Positions 7,403 through 11,148 of a DNA stretch of 11,148 bases are shown here, one piece after another; position 1 is the stretch's first letter; the number at the start of each line of letters is the position of its first letter. The position numbers and the translations under genes are program-made. The stretch is from Acetofilamentum sp. Lineage in GTDB: Bacteria; Bacteroidota; Bacteroidia; Bacteroidales; JAFGXI01. The notes below the pieces were generated by a model. The model was given only the letters and a program-made list of their open reading frames with translations. It was not told the DNA's origin and ran no database searches. The stretch lies in assembly GCA_020720565.1 (NCBI GenBank), contig DYOK01000084.1, forward strand, positions 1-11,148, read 5' to 3'.

Positions 7403-7431
7403 TATAGTCGCATCAAACCATAAAAAGTGAC
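7403..7431 (-). promoter_or_regulatory. Candidate ECF-type promoter of the sigma factor operon
   Basis: On the minus strand the sequence reads gtcac-ttttt, then gcgactata, with 15 bp between gtcac (7431-7427) and gcgac (7411-7407). The -10 part resembles the CGTC-containing -10 box common to ECF sigma promoters, and the -35 part resembles the GTCAC-type boxes seen before ECF genes in Bacteroidota. The distance to the ATG at 7379 leaves a leader of roughly 15-20 bases. Self-regulation of ECF operons is common, so this is a reasonable guess. No second copy with the same spacing was found before the other genes here. Confidence 0.4.
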
Positions 7432-7477
7432 AAGCTTTGTTATATTTATGATGTAAAAATTAAAAATTGTAATATTA

Positions 7478-7610
7478 CAATACTTCGTTAAACTTTTCGA
7501 AAGTTCATATTTAATAGATGCAATCATCTGATATTCAGTACAAAACTAATAATTAAAACTTTTGAAAAGTTCTAATTATTAGATAGTTAAAAAAGATTAA
7601 CGAACTATTG
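7478..7610. repeat. Complete 133-bp MITE-like element with 6-bp flanking direct repeats
   Basis: The ends caatacttcgttaa (7478-7491) and ttaacgaactattg (7597-7610) are inverted repeats that match at 13 of 14 positions. The hexamer atatta lies directly outside both ends, at 7472-7477 and 7611-7616, as expected for a target-site duplication. The left 52 bp are identical to the partial copy at 1-52. The stretch gcaatcatctgatattcagt followed by acaaaact matches the right part of the element at 2651-2798. The element contains no open reading frame. Confidence 0.78.
7546..7582. repeat. 37-bp near-perfect palindrome inside the dispersed element
   Basis: The stretch ctaataattaaaact (from 7546) pairs with agttctaattattag (to 7582) around a tttgaaa centre, with a single A/G mismatch class. 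It lies where the element at 2651-2798 passes directly from aaaact to the right terminal repeat, so it looks like an insertion or local duplication within this copy. It may fold as a cruciform or an RNA hairpin. Confidence 0.7.
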
Positions 7611-7713
7611 ATATTAAGAATTAATAATTTAAAATGTAAGACTAAGAATAAAAAATGAAAGGGTTAATTTTTTTTTTGAGGTGCTATGAAAAAATCTTTG
7701 TGCAGCTTTGTGT

Positions 7714-7883
7714 CTTCACTTCGACAGGCTCTGTGCACCGCTTTGTGTGCCTTTGTGTAACAGCTATACCACAAAAAACACAAAGGAAACCACAAAAAAC
7801 ACAAAGCGTTGTGTAGAGCATAGCCGAGACATGGTACATTGCGATGCGCTGAGCTAGTTTACACTGAGCCTGTCGAAGTGAAG
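7714..7883. repeat. Large stem-loop repeat of the 'TTCGACAGGCTC' and 'CTTTGTG' kinds
   Basis: The 18-mer cttcacttcgacaggctc (7714-7731) is exactly inverted at 7866-7883. Inside it, cgctttgtgt (7739-7748) is inverted at 7799-7808, and cctttgtgt (7750-7758) at 7778-7786, so the whole stretch can fold on itself. Both sequence types (cacttcgacaggctc and ctttgtgcctttgtg) are, to my knowledge, commonly dispersed between genes in Bacteroidota genomes. The flank gtgagcgtagtcgaaa (7884-7898) belongs to the same motif. It has no protein-coding role, although one strand stays open for 81 codons. Confidence 0.75.
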
Positions 7884-8052
7884 TGAGCGTAGTCGAAATG
7901 GAATTCAAGTTAAAAGAATTAAGAACCAAGATTCAGAACTTTTGTTTTTATTGATTTATCCTTTCGTGTGCAGGACTTAAATAGATGTAAGTTTTACGAA
8001 CTACAAACGTAACACTACAAACTTTAACAAAAAAACCGAGGTCTTTAAAATA

Positions 8053-8087
8053 AAAAGAGACCATCTTTTAAAGATAGTCTCTTTTTT
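8053..8087 (-). terminator. Intrinsic terminator of the ribosomal protein/tsf operon
   Basis: The arms aaaagagac and gtctctttt, extended by atctt/aagat, form a stem of about 13 bp. The only mismatch on the plus strand (c8062/a8076) becomes a G-U pair in the minus-strand RNA. A run of T follows on the minus strand, broken by one A. It lies 21 bp after the tsf stop codon. Confidence 0.82.
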
Positions 8088-8107
8088 TAAATTGTGCTAA
8101 TATCAAA

Positions 8108-8935
8108 TTAAACGTTCAAAGAATGACGTTCAAATGCGGTAACAGCTAATTGAGCACTGATGCTCTTTAAATAGTCGGCAACCGAAATTTTGCTATCTTT
8201 AATAAAAGATTGATTAATCAAGGTGCTTTCTTTAAAGAATTTGTCTAATTTACCTTGAGCAATTTTATCGAGCATGGCTTCTGGTTTGCCTTCTTGACGT
8301 GCTTGGTCACGACCAATTTCGAGTTCCTTTTCGATAATTTCGGCTGGAACATCGCTACGATCGATAGATACAGGAGCCATTGCTGCAATTTGCATAGCAA
8401 TGTCTTTTCCTACTTGGGTATCGACATCTTGGTTAAAGGCCACCATTGTAGCCAATCGATTTCCTGGGTGGATATAAGGTACAACTTTTTCGCCTTTAAT
8501 CTGACGGTAAACCGATAAATCGATTTTTTCGCCAATGATACCAGTTTGCTCAGAAACTTGGTCTTCGATTGTGCGACCGTCCATCATAACAGCTTTTAGC
8601 TCTTCAAGTGTACTAACTTTAGTTTCTAAAGCTTTTGCTAAGATCGATTCGGCAAATTTGATAAAGTTTTCGTTTTTAGCCACGAAATCTGTTTCGCTAT
8701 TAAGAATAATTAAGGCACCAAATTTAGAATCGGCACTAGTTTTCGAAATAACAACACCTTCCGTCGCGTCACGGTCGGCACGTTTGTTGGCAATAGCTTT
8801 CCCTTTTTTGCGGATTTCTTCAATTGCTTTGTCGAAATCGCCTTCGGCAACGGTCAAAGCTTGTTTACAGTCCATCATACCTGCACCAGTTACTTTGCGT
8901 AATTTGGCGACATCGGCTGCTTTAATTTCTATCAT
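8108..8935 (-). CDS. tsf: Translation elongation factor Ts
   Basis: EF-Ts is the guanine nucleotide exchange factor that recycles EF-Tu-GDP to EF-Tu-GTP in the cytoplasm. The 275-residue length is usual for the family. The N-terminal UBA-like domain carries the signature LRKVTGAGMMDCKQAL (12-27) with EGDFDKAIEEIRKKG after it. The EF-Tu-contacting motif TDFVAKN is at 82-88. The gene follows rpsB by 25 bp, an arrangement conserved in most bacteria, and ends just before a strong terminator. There is nothing unusual in the sequence. Confidence 0.98.
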   Translation of the reverse strand: MIEIKAADVAKLRKVTGAGMMDCKQALTVAEGDFDKAIEEIRKKGKAIANKRADRDATEGVVISKTSADSKFGALIILNSETDFVAKNENFIKFAESILAKALETKVSTLEELKAVMMDGRTIEDQVSEQTGIIGEKIDLSVYRQIKGEKVVPYIHPGNRLATMVAFNQDVDTQVGKDIAMQIAAMAPVSIDRSDVPAEIIEKELEIGRDQARQEGKPEAMLDKIAQGKLDKFFKESTLINQSFIKDSKISVADYLKSISAQLAVTAFERHSLNV

Positions 8936-8960
8936 TATAATTTAATTAAAAGGATGGTTA

Positions 8961-9824
8961 TTAATTTTTGCGTGGAGCTGGTTTGCGAGCAGGAGCCGAT
9001 TTTTTAGGTGCAGCTTTAGCTACAACTTTAGCTGGTGCTTCTTCCTCGTCGAAACCATCGGCTGAAGCAGGTTTAGCACCTCTTCTTGCTGTTTCAGCTT
9101 TTTTAGGAGCTTGTTCCACTTCTTTTTCTTTGTCAACTTTTCTTTCGCCTAGACCCTCTTTGATAGAAGCTATCACAGCATCGAGAATAACTGCAATCGA
9201 AGCCGAGGCATCGTCGTTAGCAGGAATTGGGAAGTCGACTAAATTTGGATTAGAGTTGGTATCGACAATAGCAAAAACAGGAATGTTTAAGCGACGAGCT
9301 TCACTCACGGCAATATGTTCTTTGCTGATATCAACAATAAACATAGCAGCTGGCAAACGAGTAAGGTCTGCGATACTACCTAAAGTTTTGTCGAGTTTGG
9401 CTCTTTGACGAGCGATTTGTAATTTTTCTCTTTTTGACAAAATATCTAAAGTACCATTTGTTCCCATCTTGTCGATGGTGGTCATTTTTTTAACGGCTTT
9501 ACGAATGGTAGGGAAGTTGGTTAACATACCCCCTAACCAACGCTCAGTAACGTATGGCATATTGATAGTTTGTACTTTTTCTGCAACTACATCTTTGGCT
9601 TGTTTTTTTGTAGCAACAAAAAGGATTTTTTTGCCCGATTTAGCGATTTGCTTTAAAGCATTAGCCGCTTCGTCAATTTTAACGACGGTTTTATGTAAGT
9701 CAATTATATGTATGTCGTTACGCTCCATAAAAATGTAGGGCGCCATGGCGGGATTCCACTTTCTTTTTAAATGTCCGAAGTGAGCACCTGCATCGAGCAG
9801 TTCTTGAAATGTTGTTCTTGGCAT
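8961..9824 (-). CDS. rpsB: 30S ribosomal protein S2 with long charged C-terminal tail
   Basis: S2 binds the head/body junction of the small ribosomal subunit. The core is typical: LLDAGAHFGHLKRKWNPAM (9-27), ERWLGGMLTNFPTIRKA (94-110) and DFPIPANDDASASI (197-210). The product has 287 residues. The core ends near 226 and about 60 residues of low-complexity sequence follow, rich in lysine, alanine and proline with a short acidic patch (FDEEEAPAK), ending in APRKN. Many Bacteroidota S2 proteins have some extension, but this one is on the long side. A 112-bp gap separates it from rpsI, and a 25-bp gap from tsf. Confidence 0.98.
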   Translation of the reverse strand: MPRTTFQELLDAGAHFGHLKRKWNPAMAPYIFMERNDIHIIDLHKTVVKIDEAANALKQIAKSGKKILFVATKKQAKDVVAEKVQTINMPYVTERWLGGMLTNFPTIRKAVKKMTTIDKMGTNGTLDILSKREKLQIARQRAKLDKTLGSIADLTRLPAAMFIVDISKEHIAVSEARRLNIPVFAIVDTNSNPNLVDFPIPANDDASASIAVILDAVIASIKEGLGERKVDKEKEVEQAPKKAETARRGAKPASADGFDEEEAPAKVVAKAAPKKSAPARKPAPRKN

Positions 9825-9936
9825 CTTAATTTTTTTAATTTGTTTACTTTCAGTAATTTGTTAGGCAATCAACAAGTAGGCTTCGGTTCGAAACATCTTG
9901 CTAATTTGGATACTAAACAAATCGCCATGAATAATC

Positions 9937-10323
9937 TTAACGTTTTGAAAATTGAAATCTTTTGCGAGCTTTCTTTTGACCTGGTTTTTTACGTTCAACC
10001 ACACGGGCGTCGCGTGTTAAAAAGCCAGAAGCTCTAAGCGATGGTTTATTGGTTTCGTCCAATTTAACCAAACAACGGGCAATGCCCAATCGAATGGCTT
10101 CCGATTGTCCGTTAAAACCACCACCATAAACATTTACTACTATGTCGTAGTTACCCAATACCTCAAGTTTAGCGAGTGGTTGAGTCACTTTGTATTGCAA
10201 TGTTTCTAATGGAAAGTACACTTTGTAGTCTCTTTTATTAATGGTAATATTACCTTTACCTTCTTTAATAAAAACACGAGCCACAGAGGCCTTTCTTCTG
10301 CCGACTGAATTGATTACTTCCAT
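9937..10323 (-). CDS. rpsI: 30S ribosomal protein S9
   Basis: S9 lies in the head of the 30S subunit, and its C-terminal tail reaches the P-site tRNA. The 128-residue product shows the family signatures: SVGRRKASVARV (6-17), GGGFNGQSEAIRLGIARCL (67-85), LTRDARVVERKKPGQKKAR (102-120) and the terminal FQFSKR that contacts tRNA. Only 2 bp separate it from the rplM stop, so the pair is translationally linked, as in nearly all bacteria. Confidence 0.98.
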   Translation of the reverse strand: MEVINSVGRRKASVARVFIKEGKGNITINKRDYKVYFPLETLQYKVTQPLAKLEVLGNYDIVVNVYGGGFNGQSEAIRLGIARCLVKLDETNKPSLRASGFLTRDARVVERKKPGQKKARKRFQFSKR

Positions 10324-10325
10324 GC

Positions 10326-10781
10326 TTATATGAATTCGTTTAGTTTAATCACTTTGGGTTGTTGAGCTTGATGATTGTGTTCCGCAGAAGCATAAACATA
10401 TAGATTGTTTATAATCTGGTTACTCAATCTATTCTTGGGCAACATCCCTTTAATAGCTTTCTGTACCAATTCGGTAGGTTTTTTGGCCAATAATTCCTCA
10501 GCGGTGGTTTCTCTTTGTCCACCAGGATAGCCTGTATGACGAACATAAATTTTGTCTGCCATTTTGTTTCCAGTCAATTTGACCTTATGAGCATTCAAAA
10601 TAATCACGTTATCACCACAGTCTACGTGAGGAGTAAATTCTGGCTTGTACTTGCCTCTGAGCAATTTCGCAACTGTCGAGGCCAATCGTCCAAGGACTTC
10701 TCCTTCTGCATCAATCACTAACCACTCTTTGTGTGCAGTAGCTTTGTTGACCGATACAGTTTTGTAACTTAATGTGTTCAC
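10326..10781 (-). CDS. rplM: 50S ribosomal protein L13, GTG start
   Basis: L13 is an early-binding protein of the large subunit. The 151-residue product carries the expected motifs EWLVIDAEGEVLGRLAS (19-35), GDNVIILNAHKVKLTGNK (56-73), HTGYPGG (82-88) and AIKGMLPKNRL (109-119). The start is the GTG at 10781-10779. The resulting N-terminus (MNTLSYKTVS) matches the usual Bacteroidota form MDTLSYKT, and no in-frame ATG lies near. It heads the rplM-rpsI-rpsB-tsf operon and has a good promoter about 60-90 bp upstream. A small hairpin abuts the start codon. Confidence 0.97.
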   Translation of the reverse strand: MNTLSYKTVSVNKATAHKEWLVIDAEGEVLGRLASTVAKLLRGKYKPEFTPHVDCGDNVIILNAHKVKLTGNKMADKIYVRHTGYPGGQRETTAEELLAKKPTELVQKAIKGMLPKNRLSNQIINNLYVYASAEHNHQAQQPKVIKLNEFI

Positions 10782-10836
10782 AGTTAAAATAACTTTAAAA
10801 TAATATATAATTGACTATAACTCACCTAAAAAAAGT
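10782..10836 (-). promoter_or_regulatory. 5' leader of rplM with small hairpins
   Basis: In the minus-strand RNA a hairpin (agtta-ttt-taact, 10794-10782) ends directly before the GTG start. A second short one (tcac...gtga, with a T-rich loop) lies near the predicted 5' end at about 10837-10821. There is no Shine-Dalgarno sequence. I recall that an L13 leader RNA has been described in Bacteroidia, and L13 is known to control its own operon in other bacteria. Whether this leader belongs to that family I cannot tell from the sequence. Confidence 0.35.
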
Positions 10837-10842
10837 GAACTG

Positions 10843-10872
10843 CAAAATTATAAACATTTTACGAATCTGCAA
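10843..10872 (-). promoter_or_regulatory. Housekeeping promoter of the rplM-rpsI-rpsB-tsf operon
   Basis: On the minus strand ttg (10872-10870) is followed by 19 bp and then taattttg (10850-10843). This matches the Bacteroidota sigma-A promoter form TTG-N19-TAnnTTTG. Transcription should start at about 10836, giving a leader of about 55 bases. Beyond it, 10873-11148 is AT-rich sequence with no gene. It contains only a 6-bp-stem hairpin (11005-11021) without a T tract. Confidence 0.65.
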
Positions 10873-11148
10873 GCACCCTTTTCGTTTTATTATCAAATAT
10901 GATTTTAATACTTGTTAAAATTGATATAAATAGCTGTTATCAAATAAGATACATGATCTTTTTGCGAGTGTTTTTTTTATGGCTTGTGAATTTCGTATTT
11001 GCTTATTAGCCGATTGCTAATTCTTTCAAATGCTCCGATTTGCTTTTTTTGGGTCAAAATCCTTGTTTTTTTGCAAAGCGAGAATTTTCACAAACATAAA
11101 ATCACTATTCATTAATTTTTTGGCTATTTAAAGCACGTTTAATTATTA

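Larger units (their letters stand above)
7380..8107. other. Gene-free 728-bp stretch between the sigma operon and tsf
   Basis: The stretch holds, in order, a candidate ECF promoter (7403-7431), a dispersed element (7478-7610), AT-rich sequence, a stem-loop repeat of about 170 bp (7714-7883) and the tsf terminator (8053-8087). An 81-codon open frame at 7684-7929 (minus) is made of repeat sequence and is not called as a gene. No RNA gene was recognised. Confidence 0.7.

Noticed and set aside
7684..7929. Minus-strand open frame of 81 codons in the spacer
   Set aside because: Its translation (for example TLTSLRQAQC and CVFCGFLCVFCG) is a read-through of dispersed intergenic repeats. It has no domain, no promoter and no conserved neighbour role.
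8535..9408. Plus-strand open frames of 136 and 146 codons opposite tsf and rpsB
   Set aside because: The minus strand encodes unmistakable EF-Ts and S2. The plus-strand frames are shadows of codon bias.
11005..11021. Hairpin attagc-cgatt-gctaat as a terminator or RNA gene
   Set aside because: The stem is only 6 bp, no T tract follows on either strand in the right place, and no gene ends nearby.

Overview
The window looks chromosomal and comes from a member of the Bacteroidota (Bacteroidetes). Four things point there: the base composition is AT-rich; a secreted protein ends in a type A C-terminal sorting domain of the type IX secretion system (T9SS); promoters of the TTG-N19-TAnnTTTG kind can be seen; and the ribosomal genes lie in the order rplM-rpsI-rpsB-tsf. 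I cannot fix the class from the sequence alone.

Positions 1-125 hold the edge of a short dispersed repeat and a candidate promoter. Then comes a large plus-strand gene (126-2591) for a secreted Asp-box beta-propeller protein with a T9SS sorting tail. A 367-bp convergent spacer (2592-2958) carries a complete 148-bp element with inverted ends and an inner palindrome. Four minus-strand genes follow. In transcription order they are an ECF sigma factor (7379-6825), a single-pass membrane protein with a short cytoplasmic head and six periplasmic WG repeats (6820-5177), an exported YD-repeat-like protein (5038-3803), and a small exported protein made almost wholly of six 37-residue WG repeats (3735-2959). 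The sigma factor and the membrane protein are 4 bp apart and read as a sigma/anti-sigma pair. I infer that the WG domain is the periplasmic sensor and that the two downstream genes are partners or targets.

A 728-bp gene-free stretch (7380-8107) separates this module from the ribosomal operon. It holds a candidate ECF promoter, a second copy of the short element with a 6-bp flanking direct repeat, a stem-loop repeat of the Bacteroidota 'TTCGACAGGCTC' kind, and the terminator of tsf. The ribosomal operon (10781-8108, minus strand) is ordinary in content. It has a good promoter upstream and a GTG start on rplM.

The most notable features are the WG-sensor sigma/anti-sigma locus, a perfect 53-bp inverted repeat (1-53 and 7477-7529) that brackets this accessory module, and recent unit-by-unit homogenisation of the 111-bp repeats in the small WG gene. 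No tRNA, rRNA, CRISPR array, transposase or phage gene was seen.
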